Assembly: GCA_047495785.1 (NCBI GenBank)
Contig: JBLDXI010000002.1
Span: 930,001-994,000 of the forward strand
DNA length: 64,000 nucleotides
Source: Lepidodermella squamata
Lineage: Eukaryota; Gastrotricha
Reading direction: 5' to 3'
Shown here: positions 24,446-34,159 of the stretch, one piece after another
How the letters are laid out: every line of letters starts with the position of its first letter
Numbering within the stretch: position 1 is the stretch's first letter
The notes under the pieces: generated by a model
What the model saw: the letters and a program-made list of their open reading frames with translations, nothing else
Database searches by the model: none
What the model was told of the DNA's origin: nothing
Position numbers and translations under genes: made by a program

Positions 24446-24825
24446 CTCTATAGCCGGAATAGAGAAAATAACTTCAAAGGCAGTTTATGTTTAACAAATT
24501 ATCAAATTGTTAGCATTTTTGAATGCCGCGGTTTTACTTATAATACTTCGAATCGGATTTTAATATCGGATTTTGAATGAGACTTTTCCGTGAATAAAAC
24601 CCAGCCCATCGTGTCCCACTTTTCATATCTGATGTGAGGACTCAACCGGATTAGCCGTGGGCTTGAAAAATTCCCAATTGTTTTCACCCTGAGCTACCGC
24701 TTTTAAGGTGATTTGCGCAGCGCAACTCCGCGCCACTTCACGCGAGCTTTTGAAACTGTGCGCTAATACCACATCCACTAATGCCAATGTCCCTACCGGC
24801 TGGCCTCAATGCTGAGTAGCGAAAC

Positions 24826-25142
24826 ATGGAACTTCTTCATCCAACCCTGTGGTTTTTCACTCTCGCTGTAGCCGGTGCATTCGCTACATTAGGCGCCATA
24901 GGAATACTGATTTATTACCTGATAGTGAGTTTTTGAAAGATAACAGGTAAGTATTTTCTCGAATCTCGCTACAGAAGTTAAAATTCAATTTTTTTCAGAA
25001 CTACAATCGATTTTTCTTAAGTATGAGGCTACCGCAATGGTCGGGCCCCGAAACTTTTGTCTGCGCTATTGTTGGCGTTGTCTTTTTACTTGGAGGAGTC
25101 GCTGCTTTCTTCGCCTACATTTATCAATCTGCGGCTGCATGA
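24826..25142 (+). CDS. 80-aa two-helix membrane protein, copy 2
   Basis: Exon 24826-24924 (33 codons, MELLHPTLWFFTLAVAG) joins in phase to 24999-25142. The second exon reads through into MRLPQWSGPETFVCAIVGVV, the frame that is separate in copy 1. The result is one protein with two hydrophobic helices. DNA identity with 22,561-22,874 is high in the second exon, so the duplication is recent. AATAAA lies about 12 bp after the stop. Confidence 0.6.
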
Positions 25143-25301
25143 GCAATTTTTAAATAAAATTTCGTACATCAAACAACGTTTTTATTCCGAAATTCTTAGA
25201 AAATTGAGGTGCAAACAAGTATGAAAAACCTAAAAAAATCATCGGGCAGTGAATATTAAACGGAAAATTCATGAAAAAGAGTTAGGAAAGCAGTTTATCG
25301 G

Positions 25302-27394
25302 CTAGAAACTGTCGGCGTCGTAGTCGTTGAGTCGAACGCATCGGCCGTAAGTTTCCCATTGGCCATCTTCAGAGCACTTGATCAGCGGCGTCGCTTCTGG
25401 GAAAAATCCAGGGTTGCAGGTCACTGACCGCTCGGCTAGCTGCATTGAACCACCGCCATTTACCAGCCCGTTTTCGATCGACGGTTCGCCGGTACAATAG
25501 GCTTGAAAAATCAAAGATGTGTGGATAAAATTGCACGAAAAATTTCACAAAAAATAGGGAAAATGAAATTAGTTTTGAAACAGGGACTTGAAAAAATTAG
25601 GAAATTATTAATTAAAAATTTTTTTAAATTAAAATATACAAGTGAGAAATAATTTTCAGAATTTTTCCAAAAAATTTTCAAAATATTTTCGAAAATTTTA
25701 AAATTAAATTCTAGAAATTCCTCACAAAATTAAGAATTTTAATAATATTTTTCAATGTTTTTCAGATTTTTTGCTAATTTTCGAACTTTGAATATAATAG
25801 ATTTTAATCTAATTTTTTTCCTGAGAAATCGAAACTAACCCATGCAAGTGTATTTCCCGTTGAGATCATCAGACCAAGAGCCAGTGTCCAAGCACGTGAC
25901 CTCAATGCCATGCTTCCTCATATTCGGCCTGATGCAGTGAATTCTCGCAACTGTCCCGGCTGGGACTTTCGGCCTGTTCGTATCAGCCCATTCGCCGTCC
26001 TCGTCGCGCAGCTGTAACCTGCCCCGGTTGTTGTAGATCCGCGTCATGCCGCAATACGGGCCCTGGCCAGCGTTTTTCGGCGCCGTCGATTGCGTAGTCG
26101 AGTCCAGATCTGCTTTAAATTCCGCCACCGCGTTCGACCGGTTCGAGCAAATATGACCGAGTCCGATGGTAAATTCGCCGTCGAGTTGGCATGTCGTCAC
26201 AAATACGGGGTTGTCAGCTGGAAGGTGGCCACATGTGACGCGAAATTGCTCGCCGTACGACATGGACGATCTCCTGAGCGGCAGCCATCTCGAGTCGGGC
26301 GTTTTCCGAATTTCGAGTTTTTGATAGGTTCCAAGGTAAGGCACACGGCAGTAAGCAGCGCCTCGTTCACTCTGAAAATAAGGAAATTGGTAAGGTAAAA
26401 TAAAAAAAAATTCGAAATAAAATTTTAAATTTAATCTTGGAAAAATTAAATGGGTCAACAGATTTGCGCCACTAAAATTGAGGTTCTAGCACCGAAATTT
26501 AGCGTCATTTCGTTATACAAATGTTTTTAAATTATTTCTGATTTCTCGCTTTCTTGATGAATTGCGCCCTCTTTTTCATCTTATAGGTACCTATACCTGG
26601 AACCATCAGCTGCAGTGAAAACATTCTCAATGCTGGCTTCCAAGCCCAATTATATCGGAAAAATTGATATGAAATTGATAAAATCACTGATTTGTAAAAT
26701 CGATACTTGAAATCGATATTGACTCTGAGGGCCGAAGCCTCGTGGATCCATTAGTTCGGTATTAGTATAAAAAACCCACATTCCATGGAAGACTTGAAAT
26801 TCGAAAAATATTTGTTTGGAAAATTTGGTACTGGAACCCTAAATTTAGGATGCGCACAATTTAATATAATATTTTTTTATTTTTAATTAATAACAGAAAT
26901 TCGATTAAATTTGAGAAAGTTAAATTAAAATATGTAATTAAAATTATAAAAAATGGATCTTACTCCGTCATCGTCATCATCACCATCAGCAGTGGTTTCT
27001 GGAAGGTTAATTGGCGCAACGTCGCCGAGTTTCACGCATCGGTGGCTGAAGGGCGGTGACCAGTCGTTGTCGCCCTCGCAAGTCAACTGCCAGCTGTCGT
27101 CCGGCGATTTGAGCTGGTATTTATCACGGCAGTAGATTCCGATAACTGTATTCGCATTGACCCTAGTCAGGTTAGTTTGAGAAGGTTCGACATCGCCTAG
27201 TTTTTTCTCGTCGATAACGCTGATAAATCCGTGCTTGATCAAAGGAACTCTGCAATGCTAGATTTATAAAAAAAATATCTTAAAAATCACTGAGTTTTGA
27301 GTCAAGTATAACTGACCGGTCGTTGATGAGCTAACGACAAGGTTGAGCATAAAGCGAAGGCCAAAACTGGAAGTAGGATCATTTTGTTAACCAT
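25302..27394 (-). CDS. Secreted multi-sushi (CCP) domain protein
   Basis: Exons: 27394-27317, 27257-26964, 26371-25840 and 25501-25302. Phases close to 367 residues. Exon 1 is a signal peptide (MILLPVLAFALCSTLSLA core). Sushi modules follow: one from CRVPLIKHGF to SHRC; a second from CRVPYLGTYQ to GLGHIC; a third from CGMTRIYNN to KYTC; and a fourth from CTGEPSIENGLV to TYGRC. Each shows the CCP pattern of Cys, a central GxxxxxxC and a Trp or Gly before the last Cys. A poly-Asp linker follows module 1. No membrane anchor is seen, so it is probably secreted. It lies close to the two sushi+ankyrin genes, so this is a local sushi-rich cluster. Confidence 0.8.
26372..26963 (-). other. 592-bp intron of the multi-sushi gene
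   Basis: Bounded by a GTAAGATC donor at 26,963 and a TTATTTTCAG acceptor. AT-rich, no gene inside. Confidence 0.6.
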
Positions 27395-28368
27395 TAAATT
27401 GTAAAAACTTGAACTGCTCTGTTATGAAGAGTTCAAATTTGGGATAGAATTAAGTAAATATTTGTTGGGGGTGGCTCAGGTGGTGCAGCCCTTATTTGCG
27501 GCTTGATAACAGGTGTGTAACTTGGTGCAACATTTGGTTTCCCGCGAAAATTTGAAAAATTAAGCAAATAATGCGAAAAATGGGGACTGGCTAAGTTAAA
27601 TCAAACGAAGTGCACTTTCATACATATTTATGTATGACAAAATTAACTTGCATACATATTTTTTTCATAAAATCGTGTTTTTTAGCCAAACTGTGATTGG
27701 GAATTGGGAATTGGGAATTGGGTTTAGGGGTTAGGGTTAGGGGTTAGGGTTAGGTGCCAGGGTTCGGGTTCGGGTTAGGGTTAGGTTCAGGGTTTGGTTA
27801 GGGTTGGGAAATTTCGAGTTTCGGGTTTCCACGAAGCTCGATTTTTGGGCCCTTGCGCTTCCCCAATAACCATTTTCATGCGGAAAAAATGTTTTCAGCT
27901 TGAATTTAATGAAAAAATATGTATGAAAGTTTTTTTTGGGCGATTTTGATTTATTCCGACATGAAAATATCGATTTTCTCGATTTTCCCAAGTTCGATTT
28001 TTCCGTAGGGGTATACCCTTTTTATGCACCCTATTTTGGCCCTATTATGCACCCTGAACCGGCAGAATTTTATGGTGAAAGATTCATGGCGATCCGAGTA
28101 GTCACTTTTTTACTGTAATTTTTTGAAAATATGAAAAGAAAAGTCGGCTGGTTTCAGTCACATATTTGGTTGTCGGATGAAAAAAGTTTTCCCCTAAATA
28201 AAATGTGTATGAAATTATTTTTTTTTACAAAAATGAGTGCCTTCCGGTTTGCCATGAGCAAATTTCCCCCAATCATGGTCTACTTACTACTCTGAATATC
28301 GCTACTGAATACCGCGGTAAAACGTCAAATAATAAACCTAAAATTATAGACCGCACTGTAGCCTATAA
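27395..28368. other. Intergenic with TTAGGG-like tract
   Basis: At about 27,700-27,810 there is a degenerate array of GGGTTAGGG, GGGTTCGGG and GGGAATTGGGAATTG units. It is short, imperfect and flanked by unique sequence, so it is an interstitial G-rich repeat rather than a chromosome end. No gene is supported. Confidence 0.5.
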
Positions 28369-29092
28369 AATAGCGATAAATTTTCCCAATGTTGGATTTC
28401 GTCACAGCTTTTCATAATATTGGGAGTGAACTGCTCTTTACGACCTATTTAGCTGTCAAACCTGAAGGGTTATCCGCATTAGGTAGTCCAATCAAAATTT
28501 AACGAGTGACTCAATAACTCGATTGTATTTCCCCCATATCTGAGATAAAAAGCTTTAAAATCGTCGACATAGGCTTGGATTTTACGATGGTGAGCAGAAA
28601 CAAATTACATTCGGTTTCGAAAAGCACGCAAAGCCGGTTTTCAGCTCATTTTCGATAGACAAGCTGCCATTCTGTTTTTCGTTCGTTCGTTCGTTCGTTC
28701 AATACACATTTTCATTCAATTCTTCCCAAGCATTCCTAATTGCTGCTGATGAAACAATTCGATTTTATGTGCAGACAATTCGATTCCTGTGGTTCAGTTC
28801 CAGCGTAGCGAGAAAAAAAACTGAAAATCATTTTTATTGCACGTTTATTAAAGCATGGAAATGTGCAGGGGGAGATATTTACTCAGGCCTGCTGTTGTAG
28901 TTGTCTTCCTCACGCTTAGCCTCGAGGTAGTTTTATTCATAGTTTTATTGGCCGCTTTGCTGGTCACCTTGCTGGCCACCTCGTTGGCCACCTTGTGTGA
29001 GACCGTGCTGGCCGCCCTGTTGGCCACCTTGGCCGCTTACCAGGTCACCTAGCTGGCCGCCCTGTTGGCCACCTTGGCCGCTTTGCTGGTCA
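28369..29092. repeat. Left copy of a 724-bp direct duplication flanking the Maverick
   Basis: The sequence from AATAGCGATAAATTTTCCC to GCTTTGCTGGTCA is repeated almost without change at about 52,870-53,594. It includes a CGTT tetranucleotide run (about 28,678-28,700) and the 3' part of a Gly-Gln-rich family gene. The right copy continues into the complete gene; the left copy is cut by the terminal inverted repeat of the Maverick. Confidence 0.85.
28945..29092 (-). pseudogene. Truncated 3' fragment of the Gly-Gln-rich secreted precursor gene
   Basis: The minus-strand reading matches the last about 49 codons of the gene at 53,447-53,821 (GGQQSGQ/GGQQGG-type repeats) with the same stop. It lacks the signal-peptide exon and first half, because the Maverick begins at 29,092. 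It is not a complete gene. Confidence 0.75.
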
Positions 29093-29219
29093 GGAGGATG
29101 ATTAGGGCGGAACGAAAAAATAGCCTCAAAAAATTAGCTTATTTATTTGATTTTCCATGTTAAATATTAGTGCAAAACTGGATGCTAAAAATGGAGGATA
29201 TTTTTTTTTTTTCACCCTG
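29092..29219 (+). repeat. Left terminal inverted repeat of the Maverick
   Basis: About 128 bp, from AGGAGGATGATTAGGGCGG to TTCACCCTG. It matches the reverse complement of 52,743-52,869 with a few mismatches. The similarity fades immediately inside CACCCTG. Confidence 0.9.
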
Positions 29220-29347
29220 TTTTTTATAAAAATGTCACCCGCTGCAACACATGCTATATGATTTTTTTTTCGAACTCAATTTTATTGTTATATCAGTGAA
29301 CACATGAAATCAATAAATGAATGGTGTCATTAAGCCATTGTCAAGAA

Positions 29348-30022
29348 TTAATTGATATGACGGCCAAATCTAAGAACGCCAGGACCGCGGCCAACACCTC
29401 CAGTCAACAGAGCAAATCCTCCGATGAGTCCAACAGCAGTTAGTAATGCAGAGAGCCCAGCGCAAGTTGCCAAGAGTACCGCATCCCAACCAATACCACT
29501 ACCACCATTGCTCGATGCCTCATCCTCAACTGCATCTGGAGCTACAACAGGCGACAACAGACCAGTCGTACAATTCGAGAGTGTATCAATTGTCATAAGC
29601 GTTGTAGTAGTGGTTGGCATGGTCGAAGACGGTGGGTTACAGTTGTTTATCGTTGTCGCTCTCTGCGTCGTGGATATCATCTTTCCAGAATCCATACATG
29701 AGACATCCGGCGAAGTCACCCCAACAGGGGGCGTTTGTGTTGACACCGATTTAACTGTGGCAGTTGATATAACAGATATGAGTATTGGCGTCCGTGTGGA
29801 TGTTGGCATCTTTGTAGACGTTTTTGACGTGGGCGGCGGCGTCCAAATTGTGGTCGTAGTACACGGACGCGATCGGACAGTTTTATTACCGGCAAACGAT
29901 GTAACACCCGACGGAGTGGTGTTCAAGGCGTAGGCTGCATTCACTCGGCCCACGGATGGCGGTAGTAATGCCAGTGATATATTTGCCAGTATAAAATTAG
30001 CGACATTAAGAAGCTGTGACAT
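29348..30022 (-). CDS. Mucin-like Thr-rich membrane protein of the Maverick
   Basis: A 224-residue frame starting with a hydrophobic signal-like segment (MSQLLNVANFILANISLALL). A Thr/Ser/Pro-rich middle follows with runs such as TTTTIWTPPPTSKTS and several N-x-S/T sites. A strong hydrophobic helix lies near residues 183-213 (LLATCAGLSALLTAVGLIGG), ahead of a short basic tail. This is the layout of a type I surface glycoprotein with a mucin-like ectodomain. It is the last gene of the leftward kinase-TBP group, 23 bp after the TBP stop. I see no homology to known fusogens. Cell-surface or envelope function is inference from topology only. Confidence 0.6.
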   Translation of the reverse strand: MSQLLNVANFILANISLALLPPSVGRVNAAYALNTTPSGVTSFAGNKTVRSRPCTTTTIWTPPPTSKTSTKMPTSTRTPILISVISTATVKSVSTQTPPVGVTSPDVSCMDSGKMISTTQRATTINNCNPPSSTMPTTTTTLMTIDTLSNCTTGLLSPVVAPDAVEDEASSNGGSGIGWDAVLLATCAGLSALLTAVGLIGGFALLTGGVGRGPGVLRFGRHIN

Positions 30023-30045
30023 CTAAAATAAGTGTAAAAAAGTAA

Positions 30046-30744
30046 TTATTCAGTTTTATTATTACAGTTAGAAGATAGGAAATTATGATCATCCTGCGTT
30101 AGATCAAGACTAAAATGGTGATTATAGATCTTGTTGCAGAACTGAATGAATTCATGAACAAGAGCTATTCCGTCGTCAAGATTTTTCACTCCTATTATAG
30201 TAAATCGTCCCGAGAAAGGGAAGAAATTAACTTTTCGATTGTTAAATGAGAGTCGCATAGCTGAGAAAATTTCAGGTTGATATACAGTTTTAACTGTGTT
30301 CGTCTCCTTGATAAAGTATAGGTATAAAAGATTCAAGTCGATGAATTCAAACGGTAGTCGTCCAGTCAATACGATGTTATGCACTTGGAAGTCTGAATAA
30401 GACGGAGGTTTCGGAGACGATATCCATTTACATATCTTTGATGCAATTTTAGATGACGCCAGCTCGAGACTATTTATATCGCGGAAGTTACGCCCTCCAA
30501 GTAGTAAAACCTTTCCGGATGCGAAGACTCTCGCGGTCACTCGAGGCTCACATTTCAAATTTACACATCTTGGTACCTTCATACTATTGAAATATGTGTT
30601 TACACCTTGACTGGCAAGCAATCGTAAATTTACACATCGATCAAGGTTAAATGTCGCGACAATATTGCCTATTCTGATATCTACAATCCAATCAGCCGTG
30701 ACAGGCTTTGGACTTCTCATTGGTGTTGTCAAAGTACTGTCCAT
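30046..30744 (-). CDS. TBP-like: TATA-binding protein homologue encoded by the Maverick
   Basis: About 232 residues from the ATG at 30744. An upstream in-frame GTG is less likely; the ATG at 30720 is also possible. Two pseudo-repeats match the TBP saddle. The first carries GNIVATFNLDRCVNLRLLA and then CEPRVTARVFASGKVLLLGG. The second carries HNIVLTGRLP, then YQPEIFSAMRLSF and SGRFTIIGVKN. The N-I-V strand, EPRxTAxxFxSGK strand and PE-x-F block are TBP hallmarks. Against my memory of cellular TBP, one DNA-intercalating Phe per repeat seems kept (VFASGK; PEIF), while the partners look replaced (by Val and Pro), so DNA binding may be altered. Its start overlaps the 3' end of the kinase gene by 53 nt. 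The expected role is nuclear promoter binding. Confidence 0.88.
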   Translation of the reverse strand: MDSTLTTPMRSPKPVTADWIVDIRIGNIVATFNLDRCVNLRLLASQGVNTYFNSMKVPRCVNLKCEPRVTARVFASGKVLLLGGRNFRDINSLELASSKIASKICKWISSPKPPSYSDFQVHNIVLTGRLPFEFIDLNLLYLYFIKETNTVKTVYQPEIFSAMRLSFNNRKVNFFPFSGRFTIIGVKNLDDGIALVHEFIQFCNKIYNHHFSLDLTQDDHNFLSSNCNNKTE

Positions 30745-31752
30745 GCTGCTGAGCAAAGTGACATCTACCACGCCGCAGAATGTCACTGGCTAGGTTAGCC
30801 GATGGTCGATTGATAGGATCCTTACACAACATTAGATAAATAAGACTAAGAATGGAATCAAAATTTAAAATCGAGCGATGATCAAGATTCAAACTCGAGT
30901 AAAACGCATTTTTACACTGAGTCTTTCGAATAATCTCTTTATATAATGTGGTAAGTTGACGAGATGAAAACAAGGGTTCTAACGTAATTAGTTCTAATAT
31001 AGTTACAGCTAAGGACCAAATGTCGATTTTTTCATCATATTTCTTTTTGGGAAAAACTATCTCGAAAGCTCGGTATGAGAATGTTGTAACAGTATCTGTC
31101 ATAGGTGGAATGAAGGACTCTTCATCACAAATTGCACGAGGAAGTGATGACAATGAGCAGAGCGCATACGGATTCAATCGAGCCATTCCGAAGTCTGCTA
31201 GGTACACGTCCAAGCCATTCTGATGAACCATGATGTTCTGTAAATTGCTAAATATATATAGGTTAATGTAATTGACTAGGAAACCTGAGGACAAATGTCC
31301 CGATGAATAATGTTGAGACTGTGAATCTTGTCCAGTGCATTAAGCATTTGATCGAGCCAACGTGCGGTGAGAAGAGACATCATAGGGACGCTCAGGTTGT
31401 TAATCACATGCCTTAAATCCATTTTGTAGAGTTCCATTACGATATTGAGATCTTGCCCATTCGTGATGGCTGAGTTCGATGGAGGATAAATGACCTCAAT
31501 CAACCTGAAATATTTAAATTGATGACAAATAAAATAACCTCAGCATTTGAATTAAAACCTTGCAATGTTGGCCATTCCAGCTAGCTGGGTAAGGCAAAAA
31601 ATCTCCCGAGTCGCAGATTCATGTTGATATTGATTTGAGAGGCGTATCGTTTTGATCGCGTAGAGCTCTCCAGATTCGACATCGCGGTACTTGGCCACGG
31701 ATCCATAGGTACCGCTTCCGATGTGACTGATGTAAGTGTAATGTCCTGACAT
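30692..31752 (-). CDS. CDK/MAPK-like protein kinase of the Maverick, three exons
   Basis: Exons 31752-31559, 31504-31285 and 31237-30692 join in phase to 319 residues. Kinase elements in order: Gly loop GSGTYGSV, ATP-binding Lys in YAIKTIRL, a Glu in the C-helix region (ATREIFCL), hinge VMELYKMDLRHVI, catalytic loop HRDICPQN, DFG in LADFGMARL, a Thr/Ser-rich activation segment ending YRAFE in place of APE, and DIWSLAVTILEL. The fold and the MELxxxDL hinge resemble the CDK/MAPK group. The Lys usually found two residues after HRD is Cys here, so activity may be reduced or changed. Its start codon is only 38 bp from that of the divergent integrase. Confidence 0.88.
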
Positions 31753-31790
31753 TATTTAAAACGGCTGTTCCTGTTGATAGATAGTTGGCT
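31753..31790. promoter_or_regulatory. 38-bp divergent gap between kinase and integrase starts
   Basis: The kinase ATG (31752, minus) and the integrase ATG (31791, plus) face away from each other with 38 bp between them. Any promoters must overlap each other or extend into the opposite coding sequence. No clear TATA motif is visible in the gap. Confidence 0.5.
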
Positions 31791-34128
31791 ATGGGTAAAA
31801 CCAAGAATCCCCAGGATCAACTATCCAGTCAATTAGGGGAGATCTACTACTCTCCAAATCACGTAGGCAGTCTTGGTAGCGTCGCGTCGTTATACAAAGC
31901 TTACAAGGAAAAATATCCTAAAAATGGAATTACTGTTAAAAAAGTTCGCGAGTGGTTGGGAAATCAACGTACTTGGAGCGTATACAAGCAGGTTAGTACT
32001 CGAAATAGGAAATCTCGGAAAGTAGCATGCTTCAGTACTCACAGTTTGTATGCTGCAGATCTGTTATCAACGGTAAACGTTCAAGATGAAAACGATGGAG
32101 TAACTTGGCTTCTTACATGTAAAGACACGTTTTCGAGATACGCCTTTGTAGAGCCAATGCAAAATAAGTCAGGCCGAGAAACTGTTCGAGCTATCAAGAA
32201 ATTATCACCCCTCTGAAATTATTTATGCCTTGGTCCTAAAATCAGTCGGCCACTGTGTTGACCATTGTTCGGATTAAAATCAGACCGGCGGATTTTATGA
32301 GCGAGCCGCCGGTCTGATTTGTCTTAACTCGAACGAAGGTCAACTCAGTAGCCGTCAGATGGCAGAGCAAAAATTAAGACAACCCAAAAAGAGACAGGAC
32401 AAACAATAGGTTAAGGAGAAAATGGCGAAAATACAACAAATTCCTGGCTTAGGTAAAGGTAAAAGGCCACGTTGAAAATAGCAAAAAATTAACTAAAATG
32501 GCTTGGCTAATGGAATAGAGCTCAATATTGAATCAAGACAAAAATTCGTTCTAATTTGAATTATACAATTCACCCTGTTTTCTAAGCAGAGATTAAGAAT
32601 AATTCCAGAATTCAAGAGATTTGAACAGGTTTGAGGAAAAGTTACCGTTCTCATTCATTTTAGATTAATTTGTTCAACGCTGTTATCAGTGATCAAAATT
32701 TTTGGATTTGCCAATTGCCAATTTTCGATCAGCTGGTGCTTTAATTTGAAATCAATAGCAATGCCATGAATATCGAAATGCAGGCCGGAAAGAGTAATAG
32801 GGTTAGATCCCTCTATAAATTTTAGGAGCAGTTTGACGGCAACTGAAATTTATCGCCTGAAAGCTGTATTTAAACAAAAAACGGAATTGTATTTACAGTA
32901 GATAATATAGAGCTAGGTCTGACAATCTACATCACCTGAAACCTCAATAATTACTGAAAATACCTGAACTTGAGCCGTTCTTGCCACCTTCGGTTAAAAA
33001 GAATCTATTCAAACCTCCGAAACTCAGCTTAAAACATGCTAGTAGCTTTCGAATCAAAATTCGGAAAAATGAAGCCCGACTAATGTTTACGAAGTCCACG
33101 TGTCTTAGTCCAAAGGAAAAAAAATCAGTCTCTTTTCCGTCGTGACGCGGATTACTACTAGGACATGTCGCAGATGGGTGATAATAAGTATATTGCCTTA
33201 TTTGCAATTTTAGTCAGCTGGCGGATTTTGGTCTCCGGCCTGGCGGCCTCCGACCAAAAATCCGCCCGCTGACTAAAATTACAACTAAGGCAATATATTA
33301 TAAATATTTAGTAGGGTCAAGCAGTTGCCATACGCCCTGGTATGTGATAGAGGGTCAGAATTTGTCAATAAAGAAGTCAAAACGTATTTGAAATCTGTTG
33401 GTGTTCACATGTATGCGACCAACTCGGAGAAGAAAGTCCCTCAAATCGAATCGTTCAACAAGTTACTGAGGATTCGTCTAGCCAAGCTGGCGTTGGCACG
33501 GAACGATTACCGATTCATCGATGACTTGGAAGACATAGTTCAAACATATAACAACTCAGTTCATTCCGCGACGAAACTTACCCCATCTCAACTATATCAT
33601 GATCCTGCAAACGAGAAGAAGAATAAGTTATATGAAAATTCCGAACTTGGACTTGAAGTCTATGAAGGATCCCGAATGCAATATCAAGCGTTCGTAAACG
33701 TGTTTGGGAGCGATCAGCCGTGGCGGACACAAAAGTCGGTGAAATTCGCTTTAGGTGATGTGGTGAGAATATCTGCTGAACGTGGTGTGTTCGACAGAAC
33801 GCGACATATCACCTTTACAGATGAGTATTTCAAAATAGCTAAAGTAATAAAGCCAGACAAGTTCGGACCGTACACATATAAATTATACGAGTGGGATAAG
33901 GATGTTGGCGACTACGTGAGTCCAGTTGCCGGGGTGTTTTACGATCATGAACTTCAAAAAGTCGAATTACCGGAAGAGTACTTAATAGATGAGGTCGGTA
34001 GTGAGAAGCGAAAGTTCCGTGATGGAACAACTCGAGTATTGGTGACTTGGAAAGGATTCCCGAAATCACAAGCTTCATGGGAACCCATCGAGAATATAAG
34101 AGCAGCTAATAGAGCAAGTAACAAGTAA
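31791..34128 (+). pseudogene. Maverick chromodomain integrase, interrupted
   Basis: The N-terminal part (31791 to about 32,205) has the Maverick integrase lead-in (YYSPNHVGSLGSVASLYKAY) and the first catalytic Asp in YAADLLST. The C-terminal part (about 33,310-34,128) has the second Asp in CDRGSEF, the Glu in VPQIESFNKLLR, and a C-terminal chromodomain (VLVTWKGFPKSQASWEP). About 1.1 kb of unrelated sequence separates them, with in-frame stops and no good donor at the left junction. The integrase is therefore probably broken by an insertion rather than spliced. Catalytic residues are otherwise all present on the two sides. Integrases of this type join element ends to host DNA in the nucleus. 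Confidence 0.85.
32206..33310. mobile_element. Foldback-type insertion inside the integrase
   Basis: About 1.1 kb without a credible gene. Near its left end a long imperfect palindrome (about 32,240-32,362) has a core AAATCAGACCGGCGG facing CCGCCGGTCTGATTT. Near its right end a second hairpin (about 33,190-33,298) pairs ATTTTAGTCAGCTGGCGG with CCGCCCGCTGACTAAAAT. Both hairpins are GC-rich in an AT-rich body. Exact ends and target duplication are not clear to me. A non-autonomous foldback or rolling-circle-like element is possible. Confidence 0.6.
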
Positions 34129-34141
34129 TCAATGAAATTAA

Positions 34142-34150
34142 TATATAAAA
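34142..34150 (+). promoter_or_regulatory. TATATAAAA motif
   Basis: Matches the motif found at 36,844, 38,816 and 40,064 upstream of other capsid-module genes. It is only 10 bp before the first ATG of the next gene, so transcription from it would favour a start at a later Met (34,169 or 34,178). Confidence 0.35.
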
Positions 34151-34159
34151 GCAAATAAA

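Noticed and set aside
27700-27810. TTAGGG-like array as a telomere
   Set aside because: Short, degenerate and flanked on both sides by ordinary sequence; at most an interstitial repeat.
32944-33207. 87-aa minus-strand frame inside the integrase insertion
   Set aside because: No recognisable motif and it overlaps a hairpin arm; the insertion looks non-coding.
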